This document shows positions 52,301 through 62,981 of a DNA stretch of 64,000 nt, piece by piece. Each line of letters starts with the position of its first letter. Within the stretch, counting starts at the first letter, position 1. The position numbers and the translations under genes are program-made. The notes beneath the pieces are model-generated. The model made no database searches, was not told the DNA's origin, and saw only the letters and a list, made by a program, of their open reading frames with translations. Where the stretch lies: positions 13,307 through 77,306 of the forward strand of contig JTDE01000204.1 in NCBI GenBank assembly GCA_014338405.1. The letters are read 5' to 3'. Source of the DNA: Paragonimus skrjabini miyazakii (taxonomy: Eukaryota > Platyhelminthes > Trematoda > Plagiorchiida > Troglotrematidae).

Positions 52301-55300
52301 TTGCCCTGATTAAGAGTGTACATCACACATTAGTGATCACGGCATTATGGAGTTATCTACGGAATTGTAACAGGAAGTCTGGGTGGTGAAATCTTTTGTC
52401 GCTGAAAATAAAATGCACTAATGTCACTAACAGAAGCGTTGAGGTGCAAGCATTACAAAATGTTGCAGTGTTCTTTTTGCCTGGTAGTTTCTGTTCACTT
52501 GCCAGTCTTCCGAGTCTAACGTGGATACTGATAATATCAAGACAGCACAGATAATGTTGTCCATTTGATTTGAATTGTTCAGCGGTATGCGGGTTTGTAA
52601 ACAATACCATCCTGTCAACAAAACAAATCATATATAACAAGTTTAAATTTGAGTTATGTTGAAATGTGGAGACAATTTCACAGATTGTCGCGCCAAATTT
52701 ATTGATCTTTGCGATGAATATCTGCTTCTAATCTTTGTTATTCAAGTGCTCAATGGTCAATACTTAGGTTCTTGCTCTTCCGTTTTGCAAATGAACAGAT
52801 TCCTGGCCTAGACATAAACTCACAGGCTGTGTCATTTTTAGGTTGCACATGCGATCAGCAGTCTTCGAGTTCATTGTGTAAACAGATCCTTATTTCAATA
52901 CATCTCTTATAAAACAATGATGAAATTATGATGTTCGTTTTGTGTTCAAACAAACTAAACCTTGTGATGCAAGTGTATTCTACAGCTTTTGCCCTGTTTA
53001 TTTTGCAATCACCATTGACGCTGACTAACCAGTTTGTCACTTCCATAACAAATATCGACCGAATATTTTTCTAAGCAAAATGCTTTCTTCGCCTCATGTT
53101 CACTCAGTGAACTAGAGAAGTTTCGTTTTAGCATAACATAATAGTCCGAATCGTTTCATTCACTAGAACAGATATAAACATCGCATGTCCGTAAAAGGCA
53201 TTCACAAACCTCGTGATCATCGTCACGTCCTTGGTGGAATAATACGCTACCAAATGAATGTGACTGAATCAAGACATTGATCGCGATTGTTACTGAAATG
53301 GTGTTGAAGATAGATGCATGAATGAGGGTAAAAATTTGCTTGATTTATTAAGATCAGCTAGCCTAAACAATCCGTGACTAAAGGTGCTGCATCTGCTGCA
53401 AGTCGTAGGAACTGATTTGCTCTAAGTATGCATTTGCTGCTCTGCAAAGGTAGCATTTGTTTTTATTCTGGTCTTCTTTTATTTGCAGAAATATTCATTT
53501 AAACGCCATCTGATTTTTACAAGCTATACCATAACTGTTGATCTACCTCATTGCCTTGTACCATGGTTTCATTCAACTGTAACTCGCATCTATTTTCGTT
53601 AGGTAGATGGGTCCATTAAAAATGCACCGGATGGTCACATATTTCTGCATATCTGTGCAGCGAAACGTTATCGTACATTAATGTGAATAACTTTTCTCAC
53701 ATGTTGTACACGTCACCCCCATATGGTGAACAAGTTAAAAGCTACAAATTAAACGCCTCGTTCTCCCAAAAAAGAAGTCATTGGGATTGTTGAGCGAATG
53801 CATTCGAATGCAAAGGGATGCAAGCAATTCGTTTCAAGCCTTGGTTATGTGTGACGCAAAACACCTGATGTAACTGAACTAAAGCTACCTCCAAAGAAAC
53901 AGTGATTGTTATATGATGAGCTATGACAATCTTCATCACCTTACCACCGATGCACTTAGATAGAAGTGTCTGTTTAAGCAGGCCAGGAGGAATTTTTATA
54001 TGGTCACGGTCTCGATTCACCAACCGGTCGCAACAGGGAAACGCGCCTGCTAATTCACACAAAATCGCAGCTGTCTGATTTACTAACAGACTACGAGGTA
54101 ATCCTGATCACGCCTAGCAAACCAACACTTAAACAAGCCAACAAACACAAACATAGCATATATAATGCAACAGAATGACGTTTATGACATCTGTACATAA
54201 ATGCGTGTGTCCAAGTAACTCGAGAAAATCCATTAACCGATATGCCTTTTTGTGCGCTTCGCACTGAACCAATTTGTCGTTCCTCTCAAAGAGAGCTTGT
54301 TTGGTACCATTTGAGAACAGTTCTGGTAGTCCACTTTATAACCAGGGTTGCTCACCTAATGCCGGTCAAATTTGGGGTTCCTGTGGCACTTAGTCACATC
54401 CTTAATATCACTCTTATAAACTGCCATTGATGCTGACCGTTTTCTGCAAAATTCACTGTACCAATTTTATTAGGCAAAGTACGACTTATTTTTACGACTT
54501 CTATATGATTACCATAAGTAACACTTGAAACTGTGGTGTACTGTCGTCTTGTAATTGAAAAACAAGAGCTACATCAGTATGTCCATAATGGGGTAGTAAT
54601 CGACACCATGTATTGAACAGAGAACCACCCATAATAGCAAGATCAACTTTAATATTCGGCAGAATATTGGTAGTTACGACCTGGACAGTTTCGACATTCT
54701 ACCGCAGTTTCTCTCTCACCAGCTCCAAAAATTCCAAAATTGACAATGCTTAACTCAAGTCGTCTGATACAACTACCTCACAATCACAAATTCAGGGGTT
54801 GATATCCTGATATTGGCAATAGAAGTGTGCTCTAGCAGTGCCATCCAAAACGGTGCATCTCATGTCAAGTGTGCCTACTCAAATTTATTGGGTTGTAAAC
54901 CTTAACCATACCATAAAACCTGCTTTCAGCCTTGATGGCTATCAAGGGGGCAGGAAACAAACCCCCGATTACTCCCTATTAATTGTGTCAGTAAGTTTCA
55001 GCTTCCACCAAAGCGGTGGTTCCACTACGCGTGGAATGTTTCGACTACAAGGTCTTAGGTTGGAGTTAACCCAATGCATGCTGTGTCGGCCGACTGGGAA
55101 TGGGACACACAGAGACAATGTTTGGATACGATTACGTCACAATTATGATGCAACTGGAACCATGTCACTTTGATCGGTCGTGGTGCGAATGACTGGCCAT
55201 GGCATCTTCAACGCCTGAACAACTATGATGGATTATTTAGTCGAATTCCAATCGCTTCAGCTGTGGCCAAAATTCAACATCTGACAGCTTTTGAGTGACT

Positions 55301-55355
55301 GGCGTTGACTCGGTAAATCGAATGAAAAGACGAGTCCAAGGTGTCAGTATGATAT
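46315..55355. other. Long AT-rich stretch without supported gene
   Basis: I see no supported gene, RNA gene or mobile element apart from the tandem repeat at 48204-48265. ORFs reach 111 codons (54838-55173) with no motif, and several lie antisense to others (46366-46641, 47780-48008), which argues for chance. Confidence 0.45.
48204..48265. repeat. TAATGAT(GT)AAGCG-type short tandem repeat
   Basis: Four imperfect units start with TAATGAT; three of them end in GTAAGCG and one is cut short as TAATGATGTAATA. The pattern suggests recent slippage. No gene is associated. Confidence 0.7.
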
Positions 55356-55438
55356 TTCATATAGATTGAACATCACCCACAATTGATCGCAGCTGTCGCA
55401 TTCCCATCGACTTTCCAGTCGGCCCCTTTCGAAAAGAA

Positions 55439-55488
55439 GCACTAGACTCGAGTGTCGCTCTCATTAGAGCTCGTCAGTAGTGCATATC
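55439..55488 (-). ncRNA. Hammerhead ribozyme, left arm of copy B (GAA to GAC)
   Basis: Read on the minus strand: stem I 5' strand ATATGCACTA, intact core CTGACGA, perfect stem II GCTCT/AGAGC with AATG loop, GACA where GAAA is required, stem III palindrome ACTCGAGT, triplet GTC, and TAGTGC, which pairs perfectly with GCACTA. Only one core base (A14) departs from the hammerhead consensus, but it is a conserved one, so self-cleavage is probably lost. The two-base loop left by the palindrome would favour action as a dimer, as proposed for other short-stem-III hammerheads. Confidence 0.82.
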
Positions 55489-55697
55489 ATCGCCACTGCC
55501 GGGACGTGAACCAATGATTTCTGTGATTTCAACTTGGAGAGAAGTCCTAGTTGAGGGGTCATCGATTGGAGTTAACAGACAGTAACTGTGTCTCCTCTCG
55601 AGGCGATCGGGCAAACTGACCATTACTCGCAAGCGAAAGTGGTTGAGCGTTCACATATGATAATTCGGTCGTGCCTAACGTGAGGTCAACGGCGCAG

Positions 55698-55744
55698 TGG
55701 TAAACACGGTTGCCTCATGAACAGCGTGTCCGTGGTTCAAGTCC
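55698..55744 (+). promoter_or_regulatory. tRNA-like pol III boxes A and B
   Basis: The A-box-like TGGTAAACACGG (55698-55709) and the B box GGTTCAAGTCC (55734-55744) are separated by 24 bases, the spacing found in tRNA genes. They lie upstream of the right-arm hammerhead and are recognisable in copies A and C, although the B box is decayed there. They suggest internal RNA polymerase III transcription reading into the ribozyme. I could not fold a complete cloverleaf, so the head is tRNA-derived rather than a working tRNA. Confidence 0.7.
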
Positions 55745-55757
55745 CGGCGGTGGCGAT

Positions 55758-55812
55758 GATATGCACTACTGACGAGCTCTAATGAGAGCGAAACTGGAGA
55801 CTAGTGATTCCT
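55758..55812 (+). ncRNA. Hammerhead ribozyme, right arm of copy B (cleavage triplet lost)
   Basis: Stem I 5' strand ATATGCACTA, core CTGACGA (55769-55775), perfect stem II GCTCT/AGAGC and GAAA (55790-55793) are all intact. Stem III reads ACTGGAGA instead of ACTCGAGT, and the cleavage triplet is GAC instead of GTC, which breaks the A15.1-U16.1 pair. The stem I 3' strand TAGTG still pairs. This copy therefore keeps the catalytic strand but has lost its own cleavage site, the opposite fault to its left-arm partner. Confidence 0.8.
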
Positions 55813-55920
55813 CTGTTCGCAATGGACCGACTGGAAAGTCTATGGGAATGCGACAGCTGTGATCAATTGTGGGTGATGTTCAATCTATATGAAAATCAAA
55901 ATCCCCTACTACTCATCATT

Positions 55921-58900
55921 ATGATGATCCACGCGATAGTTTGCTGGACATAGACGGACTATCACTAAACGTTAAAACGGGCTTAAAATATTAAATGAGG
56001 TTTTTATTACCGCATTCATTTTATTGTGCTGCAATTGTAACCTAGCAGTTCATGTACTTTTCTTATATCTATACTGCACATTTGTCAGGACCAAAGTACA
56101 TTTTACTTTGCCAGTTGTATTAGATTTTCCAACGCACTTCGACATTTGTGGAGCGTTAGCAGACAAGACGATGTCTGATTTGCCTCATAACTTCATCCGC
56201 ATCATCATGCAATGTTCGTGTTTCTGAGATATTCCGCGTACAAACCTTCAGTTTTTACTCAGTTTAAACACTTTTGTTTAAATAGACAATAGTGTTGTCA
56301 TGCTGAATATCGCGCACATTCAAACATAGCCTTCATATTTGGATATTGTTCAATTAGAGTGAACGATATCTTCCTGTCATATTACTTTTAAATAATTATG
56401 GCGATCCGAACAATACTTAGATATGATTGTTTGAGTTTTTTGACATTATTGTTTAGTTGTACGTAGCGTGAAATTACTGGCCACCTGTTTCACGCACTAA
56501 TCTCGCAAACACGATCGAGAGGAAAAAATTGATCCGGACAAAAATATGTACTACCGTTGTGCTCAAGTAACAGATAAGTCCAGGTGTGGCGCTTCCTTGA
56601 GAAGCGGGTCAACCCAGACGTTAATCTAAATACTAAGGCCACAATCAAGTGTGTGGTGTTCAAACTGAAACTATCTACATCATTGAAATGCAATCATAAA
56701 CCAAGTCATTTTTCAAGAAAACAGTTAATCAGCATTTAGCGACATAAACGTCTCGGTTGTCAAATATTTTGGATATTAGCTAACATTCTGTCGACTGCGT
56801 CGACGCCAAACTATTTGTAGAACCACAGTTGTCACTTGCTAAATATCCATCCCTACGTAAGCGAGGAACAAAATAACTTGCTACAGGTGATCAGTACATG
56901 AGTTTGGTAAACATAATCTGAACAGCATTTACAAGTGATTGCAATTGTCGCACTCTCACGGACTATACAAAAATGTCCTACATAGTCTGCTTTCACCTAT
57001 GTTATATGTAATATGTGATGCATTTCATTGTTATTGATGGCAATAGAACTCCAGGTACCTGTTCTTGTTGTTACTTCTTTCATCATTGCCAATTAAGTTG
57101 AATAATCACATCGTTGCTCCTAGTTCAATCATTCTGGTTCAACCAGAAATTCGGTCGCCCCTGGTCTCACAGGAGAATGAGAAGAAATGTACTTTCCATT
57201 AAAAAAGCATGTGAGCACTTGCCGTTGGCTTAAATTCGAGAGGAAGTTTGTGCGATCTATGTAACGTTTGATATTTTGAACCTGGGAGAAAGTTAATGTT
57301 GATAGGCAGATAATATTGAGAATCAACAGCATTAGGATTGTCAGTAGAACAACATGAACAATACTTGAAGAGGAAATCGAGTATTGCTGATGAACAGTGG
57401 AAAGGAACCTTTAGTAAGAGGTCAGCTCAAACAGTACGACAAATAGTACCAAGACATACGGAAAGTGCGATGTCGTCTATCCAGATTGCAATAAAAAACG
57501 TGGATGTGTTACTCTTCGGAACAAACCACTGGTTGGATGCGATCGCCAGGAACAAACATTTTGCATTATCTAATATCGTTCGGTTTTTGTAACCCTGCAC
57601 TGAATTACCATAACTGAGTTTAGTTTACTTTCAAACCAGGCTGTGAACAAGGTCTGTGTTCAAAACCACCTTTTTGTAAACTTTACATTTAAAATCCAAC
57701 AGTCTAAGTTAATCTCAAAAATAGGTTTCACTAATTCATTGACAAAATTTTTGGTTATGAGTAAAAAAGTTTGTTCACAGTAGCGTGTTTTACAAATCAA
57801 ACCAAGCATTTTGCTTTCTACCTATATGACATGTTGATCTACCTTGTGCTTGCAACTGGACCGTTATGTCTGTGTTTTTGTTTACTCAATTGATTGGCAT
57901 TGCATTCCACTGTATGATTCGTCTTCACTTGATTGTGCAAAGATTGGATCCACTCAACTTAGTTTCACTTGTGAAGTGTGTTGAATAATTAAAAAGTCGA
58001 ACTGAGAGTAAAATTTACGAACCACATACAGGCTGAAAAAACAGGACCTTGATACAGTGCATCAAACACGTTTTATTAACAACTACATCAAAATGATGAA
58101 TGTCGGACATAATCATACTCTGTCTTGAGTTGTTATTAAAAAGTATGGGATTAGAATTCGTTTCGAGAACAAACGTTTTTTACAGCCTAACATTTTGGCT
58201 GCGAGAGTAAACTCTACAAAATGACACTTAGGTCTATGTTAATGGTTTGTACTTTCTAGACGTTCTTTGTTTCGTAAAATATTCTTCGTCAGTCGATCAA
58301 GGTGAGACTAAATGTTCACAGTAACTGCTACCATGCGGTAACGATGGGTGGCTTTTACAAATATTTTCATACAAACCTCAAAATCCTTAAGGAATGTTGT
58401 TTGGATCTGCAAATCGGTTTTTATTATAAGCTACCGGTGTCATAAACAACAGCTAAAATATACCTCAACTGAGACTGAATGTAAGATTGACCAAAAACAT
58501 CGGGAAATTGCTAATTCAATCTACATCACTGACACAAAATGGTTATGCCACTTTATTATGAGACACAAGTAAATCAAACAAACACAGTGTACAAACGCAA
58601 ATATCCATACACGAGAAGACTTAGTGAACAGATAAGTACAAACTTGGGGATCTAAATCCAACTGAGCGAAATTCCGATTAATCACTAAGTTTAATAGACG
58701 CAAGCCAGGGTTTGACCCACTTACTGTGGAATTAGGGGCAAAGCCGCCTCCACCGTTTGCTCCATTGTAACTGTGGATAATGACAAGAATACACAGTGAT
58801 GGAAAAGGCAAAGCTGAAAATGAAAGCTTAATCAGAAAATGGATTTGGTGAAAATGGTGCAGGACCGAGAGACGTGCGATCAACAGTGATCAGCAGTAAA

Positions 58901-60539
58901 CTTGCAAGTAATTAGACATTGTATGTGAAAATGGCCTGCTCAGCTGCCAACAATTAGCCCGTTAGGTTTAATCACTTCTTACCAGGAAAGATGAGGTTAA
59001 TTGTGGTTCCTGTCAAGAATGTTCGGATACATTTGGATGTGGCATGCAGTTTTCCGAGGAACACAGTGAATTCCGTTTTGTTTGAACGGCCCCACACTAA
59101 ATGCCTAGTATTGAACTATTAAAAAAAAAGAACAACGTGAGCGTTCACCAGAAGAGATAAATTGGCGAACAGGTTAGTTACTTGTTGTCAACATGTTTAT
59201 CGTCACGATTGTCATTATGCACATAAAATTAATTTTAAACAAAAGTGAGCTATCTCTATTGCAACACGTATTGAAATCCACTGGAAAGTTACGGACATTT
59301 TTACTTCGGCATCCGTCTATTTCATGCGCCAAGTCCTTTCCAAGAAAGGGTTTATAGACGATAGTTTTCTTAGGGAGATCAGAGCGTCGCAATTAAAATG
59401 CCAGCAGCTTCTGTAGTTGCCGAAATATTACACACAGTGCATTCAATGTGTACAATACAGCAGATGCGCCTGAATGCAAAATACAAAGGGGCTTTTAACG
59501 AGGATCCATCAGCTTGACTGGAATTATATTTTGTGTTTTCCTGATAAAAAAAAATAGAGTGAATGAAAATTCCCATATTACTGTATGCCATTGAACTGAT
59601 TATGCAAAGCTGTTATTGTAAACTTTGCAACTTGAGCTGTGTAATTAGTTGGAGATACGTTGGAGATATCCTGTTTGCACGGAATTCCCAGGTAAAGCTT
59701 TCAGTCCAATGCAATCTTCACCAAATTTCAGTTACAGCCTTTGCGTGTTTTGACTGGAAATTGACAAAAACAACAGCTAACATGAAATATATATATGACA
59801 ATGATAGTGAATAATTCCACGATTCACGGCGATTCCACGAAACCTAACAATCGTTGGTTCCAAGTGCACAAGAGTAAGCCTAAAAGAACGCGAGATAAAA
59901 CGGCAATAACTGAAGTTTTCTTCTTCTGCATCCATGTCGTATAAACACGAGCTGTCAACAACACTAGTGACTCAGTAAAAACCGAATTGTACCGACGACA
60001 TCTTGAGGCATGTGGCGAATGTTACAAGGGCGATTTCAAACGATTGACGTTTATTAAAAGTTATCGTGTCATACAGAAAATCGTGAGCTCATGTCAGGTG
60101 ATATCCAAAAACGTTATAGTCCTCAAACTGACATTTATGATCTGTCATTGAGAAAATAACCTGTCGTTGATCTGCATTTGATGCCTTCCGTTGGGAAAGC
60201 TTTATCTACGGTTTTGTTGACAGTATACCACAACACAACCTTAAGTCATGGGGAACACTTAGACACCAAGTCATTTGAATTAACTGCTCGCTTCTTGCAA
60301 TGAGCTATTGCATGGTTAGAGCAGTAAGCCACGATCTTTCGCAGTTTACATATTGTCCAAACCCGCCGCCCAACTCTCCGAATTTAGTTTATGCTAGAAC
60401 AACCAATGTCATTGTAATACAAGTGAACAGGTTCGGTAGATCTCTTTTCTCTGCGTGGATGGAAGGATACGTGATGTTCACTGTGTCGCCACGAGATGTT
60501 TAAAATTTTAAAACATTGAGTTCCCTTAATCCATTTAGT
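55921..60539. other. AT-rich stretch without supported gene
   Basis: ORFs reach 120 codons (58521-58883, minus) but show no domain. A TTTGACCC string near 58710 resembles a minus-strand B box, without an A box. No other repeat or RNA gene was seen. Confidence 0.45.
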
Positions 60540-60555
60540 CAAAACAGAGAGAACA

Positions 60556-61090
60556 TTCTGCGAGTTTGAAAACTTTATGCGAACTGCACTTCAAGAAACC
60601 AAAGCGAAGACGCTCCAGAACTTGCAAAATTCACTACTTCCCGGGCGGATGCCAGCCTTCACCACAGATGACTTTAAACACATTCATAGTTTGTCGGAAA
60701 CTCACTTTACCAAAGCTCAACTGGATGTGCTTTCGTTGGGTTTATAATTCAAAGGGCCACCAAAACAAGTGGACAAGCTACAAACCCAGGTCCAATTTCA
60801 AAACGTTTATGAACAAGTTAAAGACCTCACTCCCGTGGACTGGTTTCGTGCAAAGCTGGTTAATATATCACACAAGTTTCTATCGGCCCCAATACGCCAA
60901 CCTTGTTATCTGTTCGTAGAGCCAACAGTGAGCTCAAAGAAATGACTGGCTTAGTCTTCCTTAAGCCAGACGGGGGCTCTAACATCGTCGTAATGAGGAA
61001 GGAGGACTATATAGCCAGGATGAATGCACGGAAATGCACGGAAATTTCAACTGGATGCCTGATCTAGAAACAATTTCCTGATTGAAAAAC
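60556..61090 (+). pseudogene. PLE-2 N-terminal domain, broken
   Basis: In the frame of 60685 the translation reads through blocks typical of the PLE N-terminal region: TLQNLQNSLLPGR, FTTDDFKHIHSL, FTKAQLDVLSLGL, DKLQTQVQFQNVYEQVKDL and DWFRAKLVNISHKFLS. A TAA at 60745-60747 interrupts it. After a frame change near 60935 it continues with LVFLKPDGGSNIVVMRKEDYI, the KPD-containing block that opens the RT region of PLEs. A tandem duplication of TGCACGGAAA (about 61025-61044) then shifts the frame again. The 117-codon ORF that also covers 60566-60919 in another frame is a shadow. Confidence 0.8.
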
Positions 61091-61964
61091 AAATATCAAG
61101 GAAACTACAAATATTGATGCTTCATGGATATATTTCTGAGGTCCAGTATAAGAAACTGAAACCAACATGCATGCAAACACCGAGGATGAGAGGTTCACCA
61201 ATAACCCATAAGACGGGTATCCCACTACGACCGATATTATCCATGAGCAACTCGGCATACCACAGGCTGGCGCGATGGTTAGTGGACGTCTTCAAACCCG
61301 TTCGTGAATTGTTATCCCTCAACTGTGTTCATAGTTCCTTTGAGCTAGCAGAAATTTTGGAGAACAATTCAGTAAGTCCACAGATGATGTACTCGGTCGA
61401 TGTAGACTCTTTATTTACTAATGTACCGCTGCGTGAAACCGTTGAATTTTTATGTGATTTCATTTACAGTAAAAATGTAAATGTAGGTATTCCATTAGAT
61501 CTTCCTAAGGATCTCATTTTTGCTTGTACAGAAAACATTCCATTCGAATTCGAAGGTGTAAACTATAGATAAATTGACGTTGTAGCCATGGGTATCCCCC
61601 TGGGTCCCATATTGGCGGATGTATTTTTGGGAATGCATGAAAGGCGATTTCAAGAAAGGATTTCGGAAGTCCTGCTCTACAAACGTTATGTGGACGACAT
61701 TTTAGTTTTTACTGACGAACGTGTTTTTACTTCATTTTATAACTAATCGATCTCCCTCCACCCAAACTTCTCTGTATCTTATAAGGTGGAAGGTAATAAT
61801 TGCTTGCCGTTCTTATACATTCTTATAGCCAGATATCAAGACCGTACATTGCCACGATCTGTTTATCGTAAGCCAACTTGGAGCGGACAACATTTGCAGT
61901 TCTTCAGCTTTGCACCCATTGATTTTAAACGAGAGCTAGTGAAAACGTTATTTCACAATCCAGG
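61091..61964 (+). pseudogene. PLE-2 reverse transcriptase, stops in frame
   Basis: One frame carries the RT from the thumb-preceding helix (IEKQISRKLQ) to the end of the palm. Recognisable blocks are KTGIPLRPILSM, DVDSLFTNVPL (containing the first catalytic Asp), VAMGIPLGPILAD, the catalytic YVDD (61687-61698) and KPTWSGQHLQFFSF. Stops TAA at 61570-61572 and 61744-61746 interrupt it, and the frame is lost near 61965. The DD active site is intact. Identity to PLE-1 is limited to the conserved blocks, so these are separate families. Confidence 0.9.
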
Positions 61965-62513
61965 ATGATTCTCACAGCAGATCGATTGGAGAAAGAAGAA
62001 GAGCATGTTAGGGAAACGCTGTTGGATAACGGTTACTCTGAAAAGTTTGCTGATATCCACAGTAAGATGAAAGAACCAAAAGTGTTGAGCTGTATTGCGC
62101 AGAAAAAGAACATATTTATGCAAATTCAGTTCAAAGGTGACCACATGATTTATAACATTAGTCACAAATTGATGTTAATGTTACAACGCACCTACCCTGC
62201 AGCCCAACTACGCATCCTGCTAAATACTAGAGGTTTGGCTCTTCATAGCAGTGATACACACTCAACCGATCAGTTTGCTTCCCACGTAATATACCAGATC
62301 AGTTGCAGTTGCAATGACGTCAGCATAGACAGGACAGATCGGCGTTTGCATCAGCGTATCGCCGAGCACATTCCTAAGTGGTTATCAACTGCAATCCCAA
62401 AAACGATCTGCTTACTCTAACAAGCTCGAAAACCCCGGTTTCATCGATCGCCAAACACATCTGAGCAACCGGTCACCTAGTTGACCCTGTCAAATCGTTT
62501 AACATATTTCAAT
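61965..62513 (+). pseudogene. PLE-2 GIY-YIG endonuclease, catalytic block lost
   Basis: After a frame change the open segment 61965-62420 begins with RLEKEEEHVRETLLDNGY and contains the endonuclease: VIY in place of GIY (62286-62294), a CSC pair, SID in place of YIG (62342-62350), RTDRRLHQRI and EHIPKWL. The second catalytic Tyr and the Gly are both replaced, so the nuclease is dead. Past the TAA at 62418 a different frame continues with SSIAKH and TGHLVDPVKSFNIFQ, the usual tail of the domain, and homology ends there at 62513. Confidence 0.85.
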
Positions 62514-62583
62514 TTGAACATCACCCACAAATGATCGCAGCTGTCGCATTCCCACAGATTATCCAGTCGGCCACTTTCGAAAA
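62514..62583 (-). mobile_element. tRNA-head/hammerhead element, fragment D
   Basis: About 70 bases match the outer part of the arm of copies A and B (TTGAACATCACCCACAA, GATCGCAGCTGTCGCATTCC, CAGTCGG). The match stops just before the hammerhead would begin. Its left edge coincides with the point where PLE-2 coding homology ends, and its right edge nearly touches R2 copy 2. Confidence 0.8.
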
Positions 62584-62585
62584 TA

Positions 62586-62935
62586 CATGGTTACGTAATT
62601 GCAACCCGAAACTGTTAGCGACTAGCGAGGCAATGCTCATCAAACAACATCGACCAGTTTTGTGTGCACAGAAGGCACTGACGAAATCAATCTCCTTACC
62701 GTGGAATTGATTGAACTGTTAGCGCGTGGAAGGTCCGAACTATGTGGTCGGTTTGTTCAACTGTTGTCGCAATACGCAGTTTGTATAATATTTGCGGGTT
62801 TTACTTCGGCGACTGATTAGAGTAAATCGAAATGTTAACATCTCGTGGTATAATTCTTCTTTCTGTTTTGGCTATATGTGTCAATCATAATTGGTTTGAC
62901 TGTCATATATGTGATAAACGAAACCGAACAAAATG
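62586..62935 (+). repeat. Dispersed repeat R2, copy 2
   Basis: This is homologous to 34912-35326 in the same orientation, with the shared landmarks given there. It is nested between ribozyme-element fragment D and a non-LTR fragment, so this corner of the window is a mosaic of insertions. It contains a hammerhead-like motif (62805-62850). The class is unknown. Confidence 0.72.
62805..62850 (+). ncRNA. Hammerhead-like motif in R2 copy 2
   Basis: GGCGA is followed by CTGATTA (62813-62819; one change from CTGATGA), GAGTAAATC as a two-base-pair stem II, GAAA (62829-62832), a perfect 10-base palindrome ATGTTAACAT (62832-62841) for stem III, then C as the cleavage base (triplet ATC) and TCGT, which pairs with GCGA (one wobble). 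R2 copy 1 keeps the CTGATGA that is damaged here. Stem II is weak, so this is a candidate only. Confidence 0.38.
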
Positions 62936-62981
62936 TTAACAATCCACAATATTCATTTGCTTAGTTATTATTGTTTTCTTC

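Larger units (their letters stand above)
55356..55920 (+). mobile_element. tRNA-head/hammerhead element, copy B (best preserved)
   Basis: This is the fullest copy. Two inverted arms (55356-55513 and 55733-55895) are reverse complements over about 158 bases and each carries a hammerhead, the left on the minus strand and the right on the plus. Between them lies a spacer of about 180 bases, then a tRNA-like head with A and B boxes (55698-55744) leading into the right arm. The left arm includes the B-box end of the head (GTGAACC) but not the A box. A tail CAAAATCCCCTACTAC after the right arm is shared with copy A. There is no ORF. Known relatives by layout are the schistosome SM-alpha repeats, in which a pol III head precedes a hammerhead; the head-to-head arrangement is the unusual part. 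An RNA across the whole unit would form a long hairpin. Confidence 0.85.
60540..62513 (+). mobile_element. Penelope-like retroelement PLE-2, near full length, decayed
   Basis: This plus-strand PLE runs from its N-terminal domain through reverse transcriptase to the GIY-YIG endonuclease. It is broken by in-frame stops at 60745, 61060, 61570, 61744 and 62462 and by frame changes near 60935, 61032 (a 10-base duplication), 61965 and about 62405. The 3' end is cut within the post-endonuclease tail and joins directly to fragment D of the ribozyme element, so no PLE terminal repeat was seen. The number of lesions indicates an old insertion. Confidence 0.9.

Noticed and set aside
57380..57410. CTGATGA followed closely by GGAAAGG, possible hammerhead
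   Set aside because: There is no stem II pairing, no stem III and no cleavage triplet; the core string alone is common by chance.
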